A stretch of 64,000 bases of DNA from Novosphingobium kunmingense (GCF_002813245.1 NZ_PHUF01000004.1:560001-624000), one strand, 5' to 3'. Positions 49,187-58,270 are shown, numbered from the stretch's first letter. Notes: generated by a model not told the origin, from the sequence alone. Numbers and translations are program-made.

Positions 49187-50238
49187 AGCAGGTGCCCGGT
49201 CCGGTCACGCTTGGTGTCGAGATAGCGGGCGTTGTGCGGATTGGGCGGCAACTGGTGGGGCACACGTTCGGCGACGGTGACGCCGGCAGTGGCCAGTGCA
49301 TCGACCTTCGCCGGATTGTTTGTCATCAGCCGGATCGCGCCGATGCCGAGAAGCTCGAGCATTCGCGCCGCTACCGGAAAGTCGCGCGCCTCGGTCGGCA
49401 GGCCGAGGCGGTTGTTGGCATCGACCGTGTCGAAGCCCTGGTCCTGCAACTGGTAGGCGCGCAGCTTGTTGATGAGACCGATGCCCCGCCCTTCCTGCCG
49501 AAGGTAGAGCAGCACGCCCCAGCCTCCCTCGCCCGCTTCGGCCGCCATGGCCGCAAGCGCGGCATCGAGCTGCGGCCCGCAATCGCACTTGAGACTGCCG
49601 AGGATATCGCCGGTCAGGCATTCGGAGTGGAGCCGGACGAGTGGGGGCCGATCGCCCGAACGTTCGCCGATGACGAGCGCAACGTGTTCGCGCAGGTCGT
49701 CGGCGGAACGGAAAGCGACGATCTCGGCCTCCTCGGCCGCTGCAACAGGCAACCTTGCCCGCGCCGCAATGGTCAGCGCGGCAGTGTCCTTCCAGGCGGC
49801 AAGATCGGCGGCGGAGACGGCCTGCGCCTCGCCCGCGTCGTCGGGATCGACAAGGAAAGCCGGCAGGATGCCTGCCAGCCGCGCCAGGTCCATGGCCGCG
49901 GCGGCGGCGTCCGGCCAGACGAGATGTTCGGCAAGGAACGGCCCTTTCAAGGGATAGGCCAGGTCCAGCGCCGGATCGGACAGCGTTCGCGCGGCGGCAA
50001 GGTCGAACGGCTCGGCCGCGCGGATCAGGACGGGGGCGTGGGGCTCGGCCGCTTCGCGCTGGTTGGCGAGCTTCAGGGTGGCGGCGCGCGCTGCGCTGAT
50101 CAGCATGGTGCGGCTCGTCGCGCCTGTGGCAAAGCCGGTTTCGGCGGGCAGCAAGACCGCCCCGCCGGCAAGTGCAATCGGCCAGCCGTGGCGCAGCGCG
50201 TCGAGCGCCAGCGCCACCCGCCGCGCCGGGCTGGTCAC
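49183..50238 (-). CDS. ribA: GTP cyclohydrolase II with N-terminal extension
   Basis: First step of riboflavin synthesis: GTP to 2,5-diamino-6-ribosylamino-4-pyrimidinone phosphate. The catalytic domain is about 170-351: zinc ligands C207, C218 and C220 in ECLTGDILGSLKCDCGPQ, then LRQEGRGIGLINK. The first 160 residues form a further domain that has the position and broad pattern of RibB (DHBP synthase), with GWPIALAGGAVLLPAETG, but lacks the RibB catalytic DDEDRENEGD block, so it is probably inactive. Start GTG 50236-50238 overlaps the xth stop (GTGA). Confidence 0.92.
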   Translation of the reverse strand: MTSPARRVALALDALRHGWPIALAGGAVLLPAETGFATGATSRTMLISAARAATLKLANQREAAEPHAPVLIRAAEPFDLAAARTLSDPALDLAYPLKGPFLAEHLVWPDAAAAAMDLARLAGILPAFLVDPDDAGEAQAVSAADLAAWKDTAALTIAARARLPVAAAEEAEIVAFRSADDLREHVALVIGERSGDRPPLVRLHSECLTGDILGSLKCDCGPQLDAALAAMAAEAGEGGWGVLLYLRQEGRGIGLINKLRAYQLQDQGFDTVDANNRLGLPTEARDFPVAARMLELLGIGAIRLMTNNPAKVDALATAGVTVAERVPHQLPPNPHNARYLDTKRDRTGHLL

Positions 50239-51026
50239 AGATCGAACTCCGTCACCAGCGGAATGTGATCGCTCGGCTGGTCCCACCGGCGCGTCTCCTC
50301 GACGAAGCGGTGGCTGCGCGACTGGGCGGCCAGATCGGGCGAAGCCCACATGTGGTCGAGCCGGCGCCCCCGGTCCTTGTCCTGCCAGTAGGTGCGGTAC
50401 GACCACCAAGAATAGTTTCGCTCGGGCGCAGGGATATGCTTGCGTCCCAGATCCTCGAATCCGTGGGCGTTGCGGAACCTGTCCAGCGCGGCGATCTCGA
50501 TGGGCGTGTGGCTCACGACCTTGATCAGCGCCTTGTGGTCGTAGACATCGCAATCGAGCGGGGCGATGTTGAAATCACCGGTGATCAGCGTCGGCCGGTC
50601 GAGCCTGTCGGCCCAGAAGGCCATGCGTTCGAGGAAATCGAGCTTCTGCCCGAACTTGGCGTTCTGCTCCCGGTCAGGGATATCGCCGCCGGCGGGAATG
50701 TAGACGTTCTCGATCACCATGCCTTGCGCTGCGCCGAGCAGTTCGACCCCGACGTGGCGCGCCTCGCCGTTGGCCTGCCAGTCGTGCCGGTCGAGTTCGC
50801 GAAAGGGAAGGCGGCTGACCGTCGCGACGCCGTGATAGCCCTTTTGTCCGTGCACCGCACGGTGGGTATAGCCCAGGTCCTCGAAGACCTGGTGAGGGAA
50901 GTGTTTCTCTTCGGTCTTGATCTCCTGCAGGCACAGCACGTCCGGCTCCTCCTGCGTCAGGAAACGCGCGACCTGATCGGCGCGGAGGCGGACTGAATTG
51001 ATGTTCCAGGTAGCGATCGAAACCAT
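50235..51026 (-). CDS. xth: Exodeoxyribonuclease III (AP endonuclease)
   Basis: A 263-residue EEP-fold nuclease for base-excision repair. ATWNINSVRLRADQV (Asn metal ligand), LCLQEIKTEEKHFP (catalytic Glu), LITGDFNIAPLDCDVYD and the terminal SDHIPLVTEFDL (Asp-His pair) are the full set. Length fits E. coli XthA (268). It heads a minus-strand group with ribA and the GNAT gene, preceded by an intrinsic terminator from lolA at 51075-51115. Confidence 0.95.
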   Translation of the reverse strand: MVSIATWNINSVRLRADQVARFLTQEEPDVLCLQEIKTEEKHFPHQVFEDLGYTHRAVHGQKGYHGVATVSRLPFRELDRHDWQANGEARHVGVELLGAAQGMVIENVYIPAGGDIPDREQNAKFGQKLDFLERMAFWADRLDRPTLITGDFNIAPLDCDVYDHKALIKVVSHTPIEIAALDRFRNAHGFEDLGRKHIPAPERNYSWWSYRTYWQDKDRGRRLDHMWASPDLAAQSRSHRFVEETRRWDQPSDHIPLVTEFDL

Positions 51027-51074
51027 GGCCCGGCTTTAGGTGCCAAGCCTATGAGCGGCAAGACCGGCAATACG

Positions 51075-51115
51075 CAAAAGAAAACCCCTGCTCCGGGGGC
51101 ATTGGAGCAGGGGTT
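51075..51115 (-). terminator. Intrinsic terminator downstream of lolA
   Basis: AACCCCTGCTCC (51083-51094) and GGAGCAGGGGTT (51104-51115) form a perfect 12-base stem with a 9-base loop. On the minus strand it is followed by TTCTTTTGC (51082-51075), with two further T in the stem base. It separates lolA from xth. The plus-strand side lacks a long T run, so it acts mainly leftward. Bases 51116-51306 between lolA and this hairpin show no gene. Confidence 0.85.
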
Positions 51116-51306
51116 CGTTTGTGCGTTCGTCACGCTTTGACGGTGCGCCCTCACTGGAGGTGCGGGCAACAGGGGGGAAACCCGCCTCAGGCCGCGCCGT
51201 CGAGAACCGTTCTAGGCCTTTTCGGCTTGCTGCGCCATGAACAGAATCGGCAGAATTGTCGCAGTTTGTCGCTTCCCGCGCACGCTCCACGACAAGCCGT
51301 TCACCT

Positions 51307-51957
51307 TCATCGACGAGCGGCACCGCGCGGATCGTTGTACCTGAACGTGTTGTCAGGGACCGCCGCGCCGTACTGGTGGCCACTGAGGTTGATGACGGTG
51401 CGGTTGTTCTGCGAGTCGAGCGAAGCCCAGCTCGACAGTTCGAGCCCGGCCGGCGCCGATGCCTTGCGAACGAACATCATCGTGATGACGCCGTATTCGG
51501 GGTGGCTCTTGTCCCGCACTTCGATGCCGACCACGTTCGGATTGCCGACGGGCACCAGCTTGCCATACTTCATGACGTCGCGATTGGGGTCGAGCAGCGC
51601 GCCCAGCGGGCTGTTCCGGATCGGCCAGCGCTGCACCTGGCGCACCGAATAGTCGACGAAGGTCAGCGCCGACCCGTCCGACACGACCAGGATCGGCACG
51701 CCCTTTTCGTACTGGAAGCGGATCTTGCCGGGGCGCTTAAGGGTCAGCACGCCGCCAAGGCGCTTGCCGTTGCGATCGGTCTGCACGAAATTGGCGCGCA
51801 GCGTGGATATGCCGCGCAGGGCGGATACCGCCTGGGCCAGATCGCCCGACGATTGCGCCGCGGCCGGGGCCGCGACAGTCAGCGGGGCGGAAACGACAAG
51901 CGCCGCCGAAACGGCGGCACCTGCAACAAGGCGAACTTTGGAAATCAAGCTGTTCAT
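51307..51957 (-). CDS. lolA: LolA-like outer-membrane lipoprotein carrier
   Basis: A 216-residue periplasmic protein: signal peptide (about 1-36, cut after AAPAAA), then the LolA fold starting LRGISTLRANFVQTDRNGKR and LTLKRPGKIRFQYEKG. Periplasmic LolA accepts lipoproteins from LolCDE and hands them to the outer membrane. The sequence is somewhat shorter and more divergent than gammaproteobacterial LolA, as is normal in this order. It lies 52 bases after rpmG on the same strand; the gap has a small GAACC-TTCG-GGTTC hairpin (51995-52008). A strong terminator lies about 190 bases after its stop. Confidence 0.88.
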   Translation of the reverse strand: MNSLISKVRLVAGAAVSAALVVSAPLTVAAPAAAQSSGDLAQAVSALRGISTLRANFVQTDRNGKRLGGVLTLKRPGKIRFQYEKGVPILVVSDGSALTFVDYSVRQVQRWPIRNSPLGALLDPNRDVMKYGKLVPVGNPNVVGIEVRDKSHPEYGVITMMFVRKASAPAGLELSSWASLDSQNNRTVINLSGHQYGAAVPDNTFRYNDPRGAARR

Positions 51958-52009
51958 GCCAACTCCGTTAAGGAACGGGGCTTGAACTCTGAATGAACCC
52001 GAAGGTTCC

Positions 52010-52177
52010 TTACTTGATCTTGGCTTCCTTGAACTCGACGTGCTTGCGCGCGACGGGGTCGTACTTGCGGAAGCTCATCTTCTCGGTCGTGTTGCGCGGG
52101 TTCTTCTTCGTGACGTAGAAGAAGCCGGTGTCGGCGGTGGAGACCAGCCGGATCTTGACGGTTGCGGGCTTCGCCAT
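52010..52177 (-). CDS. rpmG: Ribosomal protein L33
   Basis: A 55-residue bL33: [20 protein letters not shown] then [20 protein letters not shown], the standard proteobacterial type without the four zinc-binding cysteines. Length is exact. ATG 52175-52177 was chosen by alignment with known L33; the codons before it are leader. A possible promoter lies at 52263-52291. Confidence 0.96.
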   Translation of the reverse strand: MAKPATVKIRLVSTADTGFFYVTKKNPRNTTEKMSFRKYDPVARKHVEFKEAKIK

Positions 52178-52262
52178 GGCGTGTTCCTGAACTCTCGATT
52201 CGGGCGCGGTGGCCCCGTAAAACTGCTGAAGCGGCACACAGGTGCCGCCCCGGAAGGTCGCG

Positions 52263-52291
52263 CCAATGCGTCAGCGCACCTCAAAAGTCAA
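52263..52291 (-). promoter_or_regulatory. Possible rpmG promoter
   Basis: Minus strand TTGACT (52291-52286), 17-base spacer, CATTGG (52268-52263), about 85 bases before the rpmG ATG. The -35 is good, the -10 poor. The leader to 52178 shows a GC-rich stem but no known ribosomal autoregulatory site. Confidence 0.25.
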
Positions 52292-52304
52292 GGCACTGTG
52301 CCGT

Positions 52305-53084
52305 TCAATCGGGCTTGAAGGGCGCAAGCGGTTGCAGCACGCCATAGACCTCGTCCAGGGGATCGTGGCCGAGTGGCTCGAGAACGAGGTCTTCGGGCGC
52401 CACGAATGTATCGGGCAGCCGGTCGAGGAAGTTGCGAATCAGGGTCAGCCGACCGCGCCGCTGATCGTTGAAATCGACGAGTGTCCACGGCGCCGTGTCG
52501 GTGTGCGTGGCGCGCAACATGGCCTCACGCGCCTTGGTATAGCCATCGTACTTGGTGCGCGCGGCAAGATCGATCGGAGACAGCTTCCACCGCTTGAGCG
52601 GGTCCTCAAGCCGTTCCGCAAAGCGTTTCTCCTGCTGGTCCTGGTCGGTCGCCAGCCAGTACTTGAACAGCAGGATTCCGTCGGCGACGAGCAGGTCCTC
52701 GAACCGCGGGACCTGGGTGAGGAAGGCGGTCACCTGGTCCTCGGTGGCATAGCCCATGACCTTTTCAACGCCAGCGCGGTTGTACCAGCTGCGGTCGAAC
52801 AGCGCGATCTCGCCCGCAGCGGGAAGGTGTTCGATATAGCGCTGGAAATACCACTGAGACTTCTCGCGTTCGGTCGGCTTGGGCAGGGCGACGACGCGGC
52901 ACTGGCGAGGGTTTAGCGGGCCCCGGATCGCGTCGATCGCCCCGCCCTTGCCCGCCGTGTCGCGCCCCTCCATCAGGACGACCACGCGCGCGCCGGTCTT
53001 GGCGACCCACCGCGCCATGGCGACCAGCTCTTCCTCCATCGGGGCGTAAAGCTCTTCGAACGCCTTTCGCTTCAGGATCTTCAT
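52305..53084 (-). CDS. ppk2: Polyphosphate kinase 2
   Basis: A 259-residue PPK2 of the one-domain class. Walker A is GRDTAGKGG (40-48), Walker B region FDRSWYNRAGVEKVMGYAT, and the lid has LPKPTEREKSQWYFQRYIEH. PPK2 enzymes phosphorylate nucleotides with polyphosphate, usually GDP or ADP. The one-domain class I form is expected from length. Divergent from phhA with a 108-base gap; the two may share a regulatory region. Confidence 0.95.
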   Translation of the reverse strand: MKILKRKAFEELYAPMEEELVAMARWVAKTGARVVVLMEGRDTAGKGGAIDAIRGPLNPRQCRVVALPKPTEREKSQWYFQRYIEHLPAAGEIALFDRSWYNRAGVEKVMGYATEDQVTAFLTQVPRFEDLLVADGILLFKYWLATDQDQQEKRFAERLEDPLKRWKLSPIDLAARTKYDGYTKAREAMLRATHTDTAPWTLVDFNDQRRGRLTLIRNFLDRLPDTFVAPEDLVLEPLGHDPLDEVYGVLQPLAPFKPD

Positions 53085-53192
53085 CGCCAGGCCGGTCCTT
53101 TCATCGAGGCCAGACTGCGCCAGTGCGCGGCGATGCGCAACCGGCGTGGATCGCCGTTGCTGTCCCGTGCTGAAAAAGTTACACTTGCAACC

Positions 53193-54146
53193 ATGTCGCC
53201 GACCTCGATCATTTCCCCGCCTGACTTCTCACGCTTGCCCGCCGGTGATCCCACGGTATTCACCGCCCCGCTGCAACGCCCGGCCCATATCGGCGAGGAC
53301 TGGATCGAACCGGAGCAACACATCTATTCGGGCGACGAGGACGCGATCTGGAACGATCTTTACGCCCGCCAGATGGACCTGTTGCCCGGCCGCGCCGCCA
53401 GCGCTTTCCTGGCCGGCACGCAGAAGCTGGGCCTCGGCCGCGGCGGCGTGCCCGAATTTGCCCGACTGTCGCGCGAACTGGGCGCATTGACAGGGTGGAG
53501 CGTAGTGCCGGTGCCGATGCTCATCCCCGACCACGTGTTCTTCTGGCATCTGGCCAACCGCCGCTTTCCCGCCGGCAATTTCATCCGCACGCGCGAGACG
53601 TTCGACTACATCCAGGAACCCGACGTGTTCCACGACGTGTTCGGTCACGTGCCGATGCTCGCCGATCCGACCTATGCCGACTATATGCAGGAGTACGGGC
53701 GCGCCGGGTGGAAGGCGATGCGCTACAACCGGCTCAAGGCGCTGGGCGCGCTTTACTGGTATACGGTCGAATTCGGCCTGATTCTGGAAGGGCCCGATCC
53801 GGCGAAGGACCTGCGCGCCTATGGCGCGGGCATCCTGTCCGGCCCGACCGAGGCGCGGTTCTGCCTTGAAGCCGAAAGCCCCAACCGGATCATGCTCAAC
53901 GTCGATCGCGTCATGCGGACCGACTATGTCATCGACGATCTGCAGCCGACCTATTTCGTCATCGAAAGCTTCGAGGACCTTTACCACCAGACGGTCGACC
54001 GGGACTTCGACCGGCTTTACCGCAGCCTGGCGCCCGGCTTCACCTATGCCAACACCTCGGTCATCGACGTCGACGACGTATTGCACCGGGGCACGCTGGA
54101 GTATTTCCTGCGCGGCGGCAGGGGATCGGGCGCAAAGCCGGTCTGA
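53193..54146 (+). CDS. phhA: Phenylalanine 4-monooxygenase
   Basis: A 317-residue tetrahydropterin-dependent hydroxylase that makes tyrosine from phenylalanine. Iron ligands H147 and H152 are in FHDVFGHVPML, and E193 in YTVEFGLILEG, matching the 2-His-1-carboxylate triad. PDHVFFWHLANRRFPAGNFI is another hallmark. It has only the catalytic domain, as normal for bacteria. No pterin carbinolamine dehydratase (PhhB) gene is adjacent, so pterin recycling must be encoded elsewhere. ATG 53193 gives the usual start. Confidence 0.95.
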   Translation: MSPTSIISPPDFSRLPAGDPTVFTAPLQRPAHIGEDWIEPEQHIYSGDEDAIWNDLYARQMDLLPGRAASAFLAGTQKLGLGRGGVPEFARLSRELGALTGWSVVPVPMLIPDHVFFWHLANRRFPAGNFIRTRETFDYIQEPDVFHDVFGHVPMLADPTYADYMQEYGRAGWKAMRYNRLKALGALYWYTVEFGLILEGPDPAKDLRAYGAGILSGPTEARFCLEAESPNRIMLNVDRVMRTDYVIDDLQPTYFVIESFEDLYHQTVDRDFDRLYRSLAPGFTYANTSVIDVDDVLHRGTLEYFLRGGRGSGAKPV

Positions 54147-54156
54147 TCCGCATGCG

Positions 54157-54187
54157 AAAAGGCCGGCGGTCGCTGCAACCGCCGGCC
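54157..54187 (-). terminator. Intrinsic terminator of the lipoprotein gene at 54218
   Basis: GGCCGGCGGT (54161-54170) and ACCGCCGGCC (54178-54187) form a perfect 10-base stem with a 7-base loop. On the minus strand it is followed by TTTTCG. It lies 30 bases after the lipoprotein stop and 14 bases after the convergent phhA stop; it could stop both, but the T run favours the minus strand. Confidence 0.8.
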
Positions 54188-54217
54188 CCTCGGTGCCCTC
54201 TGGGGGCGCGCAAGGTC

Positions 54218-54517
54218 TTATTCGGGCTTCGCGTCCTTCTTGTCGGCCGCGTCTTCCATGGCGTCGGCCTTGGCATCGGCTGCGTCGGCAGCGGCTTCGC
54301 CCTTGGCCTCGACAGCCTGAACCTGTTCGGTCGTTGCGCCCGAGGCATCCATCGCGGCTGCCGACGCGTTGATCGCTGCTTCGGTGGCTTCACCCGATTC
54401 GCGGACGGCCTGGGCGGCGGCTTCGTCGGCGTTTTCCGAACCGCTGTCGCAAGCGGTCAGGCCAAGAGCCATCGCGGCGGTAGAAGCGAGCATCACGCTC
54501 TTGTAGAAAGACTTCAT
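54218..54517 (-). CDS. Small Ala/Glu-rich predicted lipoprotein, 99 aa
   Basis: Type II signal peptide MKSFYKSVMLASTAAMALGL then TAC (lipobox LTAC, Cys at 23) followed by about 76 residues dominated by Ala, Glu, Asp and Lys (for example AADAADAKADAMEDAADKKD). No hydrophobic core, probably helical or disordered. ATG 54515-54517 was chosen for the signal peptide, over a longer frame. The gene has its own terminator. It resembles the lipoprotein at 35291 in build rather than by alignment. Confidence 0.78.
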   Translation of the reverse strand: MKSFYKSVMLASTAAMALGLTACDSGSENADEAAAQAVRESGEATEAAINASAAAMDASGATTEQVQAVEAKGEAAADAADAKADAMEDAADKKDAKPE

Positions 54518-54636
54518 GTGATCATCCCTTGTTGGTGCCCACCTGAATAGGGCGCGCGTTGAACGCATTGGCGGCGGGCAAACCCTCGCCAACAAGGCAT
54601 CAACCGATAACGCGGGAACAAGTTCCCAGATGTCGA

Positions 54637-55446
54637 TCAGCGGGTCAGGAAAACAAGCGCCAGAATGCCGACGACGATGCGGTACCAGGCAAAGGGCGCG
54701 AAGCCCGCGCGGCTGACATAGGCGACGAAGGCCTTGATCACCGCAAGCGCCACGACGAAGGACACGGCAAAACCGACCGCGATCTCGCTCCAGCCGACCG
54801 GGCCGGTGCCCGCCATCAGCGCCTGGCGGCTGTCCCACAGTTCAAGGCTGGTCGCGCCGATCATGGTCGGGATGGCCAGGAAAAAACTGAACTCGGCGGC
54901 GGTGCGCCGCTCGATTCCCATGGCCAGCGCCCCCATGATCGTCGCACCGGACCGGCTGACGCCGGGGATCATCGACACACATTGGAACAGCCCGACGCCC
55001 AGCGCCTGGCGCATGGGCAATTGTGCGACGCCGCTGGCCGGTCCGGGTTTGGCGAAGCGTTCGATCGCCAGGATCGCGATGCCGCCGCCGATCAACGCCC
55101 AGGCGACGACCAGCGGACTGCCCAGCAGGACGCGGATCTGATCCTTGAAGATCAGGCCGAGCACGGCGGAGGGAAGAAAGCCGAGCAGGATGTTGCGCAC
55201 GAAGACCAGGCTCAGCCGTTCCAGCCGCAGAAGCCCCATGCCGACCGCCCAGAACGTGCGCCAGTATTGCACCACCACGGCCAGGATCGCGCCGAGCTGG
55301 ATCACAACGTTGAACACCGCCCAGGTCGCCGCGTCGTAGCCGAAAAGCTCGGAGGCGAGGATTAGGTGCCCGGTGGAAGAGACGGGAACGAATTCGGTCA
55401 GGCCCTCGACTACGCCGAGGAGGATCGCGATGATGATCAGGTCCAT
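54637..55446 (-). CDS. uppP: Undecaprenyl-diphosphate phosphatase (UppP/BacA)
   Basis: A 269-residue membrane enzyme that recycles the cell-wall carrier lipid and gives bacitracin resistance. The two active-site blocks are EGLTEFVPVSSTGH (14-27) and PGVSRSGATI (Arg and Ser), with about eight membrane helices. Length is standard. It lies 33 bases downstream of the HCCA isomerase-like gene's end on the same strand. Confidence 0.95.
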   Translation of the reverse strand: MDLIIIAILLGVVEGLTEFVPVSSTGHLILASELFGYDAATWAVFNVVIQLGAILAVVVQYWRTFWAVGMGLLRLERLSLVFVRNILLGFLPSAVLGLIFKDQIRVLLGSPLVVAWALIGGGIAILAIERFAKPGPASGVAQLPMRQALGVGLFQCVSMIPGVSRSGATIMGALAMGIERRTAAEFSFFLAIPTMIGATSLELWDSRQALMAGTGPVGWSEIAVGFAVSFVVALAVIKAFVAYVSRAGFAPFAWYRIVVGILALVFLTR

Positions 55447-55479
55447 GGGCGTCCGCTCAACGGCACTGGCCCCGACAAG

Positions 55480-56109
55480 TCAAGCCGCCGCATCCGCCCT
55501 GCCGCGCAACAAAGCCGCTTCGACCAGTGGCAGGCGATCGTTGCCAAAATACATGTCGGTCCTGTCGACGAAGATCGTCGGCGATCCAAACCCGCCACGC
55601 GCGACCAGTTCTTCGGTGTTGGCACGCAGCGCCGCCTTGACCTCGGGACTGGCGGCAGCGGCGAGGATCGCTTCCGGATCCTCGTCCGCCGCAACGATGC
55701 ATTCTGCCAGAACGGCGGGATCGGTCAGATCGCGCCAATGTGCCCACAGCGCGTCGAACGCGGCGAAGGCAAAGGGCTGGACCTTGCCCCGCGCTTCCAG
55801 CGCCACCGCGCAGCGCATGACCAGCACCGCGTTGACCGGGTGGTCGGGCGAGGGAAACCGGATCGTCAGTCCGGCCAGCCGCGCCCAGTCCTTGAGGTCC
55901 TTGGCGTAATAGGCTTCCTTGGCCGGAACCGGGTTGGCCCGCGCGGCATAGACCGACTGGTTGGCCGCGTTGAATACGCCGCCCACCAGTATCGGCCGCC
56001 AGGCGATCGGCTCGCCCAGCCGCTCAGCCATGGGAACCAGGTTATGCACCCCCAGCCAGGTCCAGGGGCTGGTGACGTCGAAGAACAGTTCGATGCGCGG
56101 CTGGGTCAT
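55480..56109 (-). CDS. 2-hydroxychromene-2-carboxylate isomerase-like (DsbA-fold, kappa GST type)
   Basis: A 209-residue thioredoxin-fold protein. FDVTSPWTWLGV places a Ser at the glutathione-activating position, as in HCCA isomerase NahD and kappa-class GST, instead of a CxxC; GGFGSPTIFVDRTDMYFGND is the typical cis-Pro region. HCCA isomerase acts in naphthalene-type degradation, but chromosomal homologues exist far from such pathways. No aromatic-degradation gene is nearby, so the label is only a family name. ATG 56107-56109 gives the standard N-terminus. Confidence 0.82.
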   Translation of the reverse strand: MTQPRIELFFDVTSPWTWLGVHNLVPMAERLGEPIAWRPILVGGVFNAANQSVYAARANPVPAKEAYYAKDLKDWARLAGLTIRFPSPDHPVNAVLVMRCAVALEARGKVQPFAFAAFDALWAHWRDLTDPAVLAECIVAADEDPEAILAAAASPEVKAALRANTEELVARGGFGSPTIFVDRTDMYFGNDRLPLVEAALLRGRADAAA

Positions 56110-56155
56110 GGACGATCTCCCCCTTTGCCGCGCATCATGCCTGTTTCGATGGGCT

Positions 56156-58270
56156 TTACCAGATGCGCAGGCGCTTTTCCGGCGGCAGGTAAAGCTTGTC
56201 ACCCGGCTGGATGTTGAACGCCCGATACCATTCGTCGAAGTTGCGGACGACGCCGTTGACCCGGTATTCGTCGGGTGAGTGCGGATCGGTCTGCAGCTGC
56301 TGGCGGGCGGCCGCCTCGCGGCTCTTGCTCTTGAACGCCTGGGCCCAGCCCATGAAGAACCGCTGGTCGCCGGTGTAACCGTCGATCACCGGCGCTTCCT
56401 TGCCGTTCAGCGACAGCTTGTAGGCGCGGTAGGCGAGGCTGAGGCCACCCAGATCGCCGATGTTTTCGCCTAGGGTCAACCGTCCGTTGACGCAGGTCTC
56501 GCCGTCGTCGAACGGGCAGAAGGCGTTGTACTGGTCGACCAGGGCGCCGGTCAGCTTCTCGAAATTGGCCTTGTCGGCGGGCGTCCACCAATCACGCAGG
56601 TTGCCTTGGCCATCGGACTTCGCGCCCTGATCGTCGAAGCCGTGGCCGATCTCGTGGCCGATAACCCCGCCGATCGCGCCGTAGTTGACGGCATCGTCGG
56701 CGCTGATGTTGAAGAACGGCGGCTGAAGGATTGCGGCAGGGAAGGCAATTTCGTTGGCCGTCGACAGATAATAGGCGTTCACCGTTTGCGGGAACATCAG
56801 CCACTCGTCGCGGTCGACCGGCTTGCCGATGCGGACGTAATTGTCGTCGCTGCGCCACTTGTCGGCGGCAAGCGCATTGGCGAAGGCGTCGCTACCCACG
56901 ATCAGTCCGTCGTAGGTCTTGTACTTGCCGGGATAGCCGATCTTGGTGGTGAAGGCATCAAGCTTGGCCTTTGCCGCGACGCGGGTTTCGGGCCCCATCC
57001 ACTTCAGGTCGGCCAGATTTGCCGCCATGGCCGTGCGTAGGTTGCCGACCAGACGGTCCATCGCCGCCTTGTTGGCCGCGGGGAAGAACCGTTCGGCATA
57101 GACCTGCCCGGCCAGTTCGCCGACCGCCCCTTCGACCGCGCCGATCGCGCGCTTCCAGCGGGGGCGCTGTTCGGGTTGGCCGCCCAGCGTCGTGCCGTAA
57201 AAGGCGAAGTTGGCATCGTCGATCCGCTTGGGCAGCACGGCCGCCTTTGAAGCGATGAAGCGCACGGCCAGCCAGGCCTGCCAGGTTGCCATCGGCTCGG
57301 TGGCGATCATGCGGGCCAGCGCAGGTACGCCGCCGCCCAGCTTCGCCGCCATTTCGGGCGTGTATTTCGCCGCAGCCAGTTCGTCACTGGTCGGGGGAAG
57401 CTGGCCGACGATGATCTCGCCAGCCGCGCCAAGACCGGCGCGGCCAAGCGCGGCGGCCAGCGGCACGTCGGGAGCCAGCGCCGCGAATTCCGCCACGGTC
57501 AGCTTGTTGTAGGTCAGGTCGCGGTTGCGGCCGAGCGCGCGGTCCCAATTTTGCGCGGCCATGCGCTTTTCAAGGCCGTAGACGGCCTCGGCCGTGGCGA
57601 CCGGATCGGCATAGCCCAGTTCCTTGGCCAGGAAGGTCAGGTAATCCTTGTACTTGCCGGTGATCGTGCGGTTCCGCTCGTTATCGACGAGGTAATAGTC
57701 TCGGTCGGGGAGGCCAAGGCTCGCCTGGCTGGCGTAGAGTGCGTTGACGGCGCTGTTCTTGCCGTCGGCATGAACGTGCAGGTTGACCGGCGAAGCAAGG
57801 CCCGGGGCCATGAACAGATCGGTCAGGTCGTCGAGCGTCCTGGCGCCGTAGATCCGGGTCAGCATCGGATAGGCCGGGGTCAGACCAGCCGCCTCGATCG
57901 CGTCGGTGTTCATGAAAGCGCTGTAGACGGCCGCCACGCGCGCGCCGGCCGAGCCTGCCGGCTGCGGGTTGGCCACCAGTTCGTCCATGATCGACTTCAT
58001 CCGCACTTCGGACAGGTCGCGCAGCGCGATGAATCCGCCAGTCTCGGTTCGATCAGCCGGGATTTCGACCGTGGCCAGCCACTTGCCGTTGACGAAGTGG
58101 TTGAAATCGTCGCCCGGCTTGACCGCGCTGTCGATGTTGGCGGTCTGGATGCCCCAGCCCCAGTCGGCAGGAACCGGTGCGGACGCCTGGGCGGTCTGGG
58201 CGGTTGCGGGAGCGGCGAGCGCGAGGCCAAGCGCGGTAGCGGCAAGGATGCCGGCGGCACGGATCGTCAT
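56156..58270 (-). CDS. M13 family metalloendopeptidase (neprilysin-like), exported
   Basis: A 704-residue enzyme with a signal peptide (MTIRAAGILAATALGLALAA, cut near TAQA). The zinc site is H539-E-I-G-H543 in VIGHEIGHGFDDQGA, with the third Glu in the ENIGDLGGL block. The C-terminal end KRLRIW is the characteristic M13 tail. Acts in the periplasm on peptides. ATG 58268-58270 was chosen for the signal peptide. The ABC-exporter gene ends 73 bases upstream. Confidence 0.94.
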   Translation of the reverse strand: MTIRAAGILAATALGLALAAPATAQTAQASAPVPADWGWGIQTANIDSAVKPGDDFNHFVNGKWLATVEIPADRTETGGFIALRDLSEVRMKSIMDELVANPQPAGSAGARVAAVYSAFMNTDAIEAAGLTPAYPMLTRIYGARTLDDLTDLFMAPGLASPVNLHVHADGKNSAVNALYASQASLGLPDRDYYLVDNERNRTITGKYKDYLTFLAKELGYADPVATAEAVYGLEKRMAAQNWDRALGRNRDLTYNKLTVAEFAALAPDVPLAAALGRAGLGAAGEIIVGQLPPTSDELAAAKYTPEMAAKLGGGVPALARMIATEPMATWQAWLAVRFIASKAAVLPKRIDDANFAFYGTTLGGQPEQRPRWKRAIGAVEGAVGELAGQVYAERFFPAANKAAMDRLVGNLRTAMAANLADLKWMGPETRVAAKAKLDAFTTKIGYPGKYKTYDGLIVGSDAFANALAADKWRSDDNYVRIGKPVDRDEWLMFPQTVNAYYLSTANEIAFPAAILQPPFFNISADDAVNYGAIGGVIGHEIGHGFDDQGAKSDGQGNLRDWWTPADKANFEKLTGALVDQYNAFCPFDDGETCVNGRLTLGENIGDLGGLSLAYRAYKLSLNGKEAPVIDGYTGDQRFFMGWAQAFKSKSREAAARQQLQTDPHSPDEYRVNGVVRNFDEWYRAFNIQPGDKLYLPPEKRLRIW

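Noticed and set aside
51036-51383. 115-codon minus-strand frame between xth and lolA
   Set aside because: It runs through the strong terminator at 51075-51115 and overlaps the lolA 3' end out of frame.
53081-53323. 80-codon minus-strand frame between ppk2 and phhA
   Set aside because: It overlaps the phhA start, has no ribosome site or family similarity, and would leave no room for either promoter.
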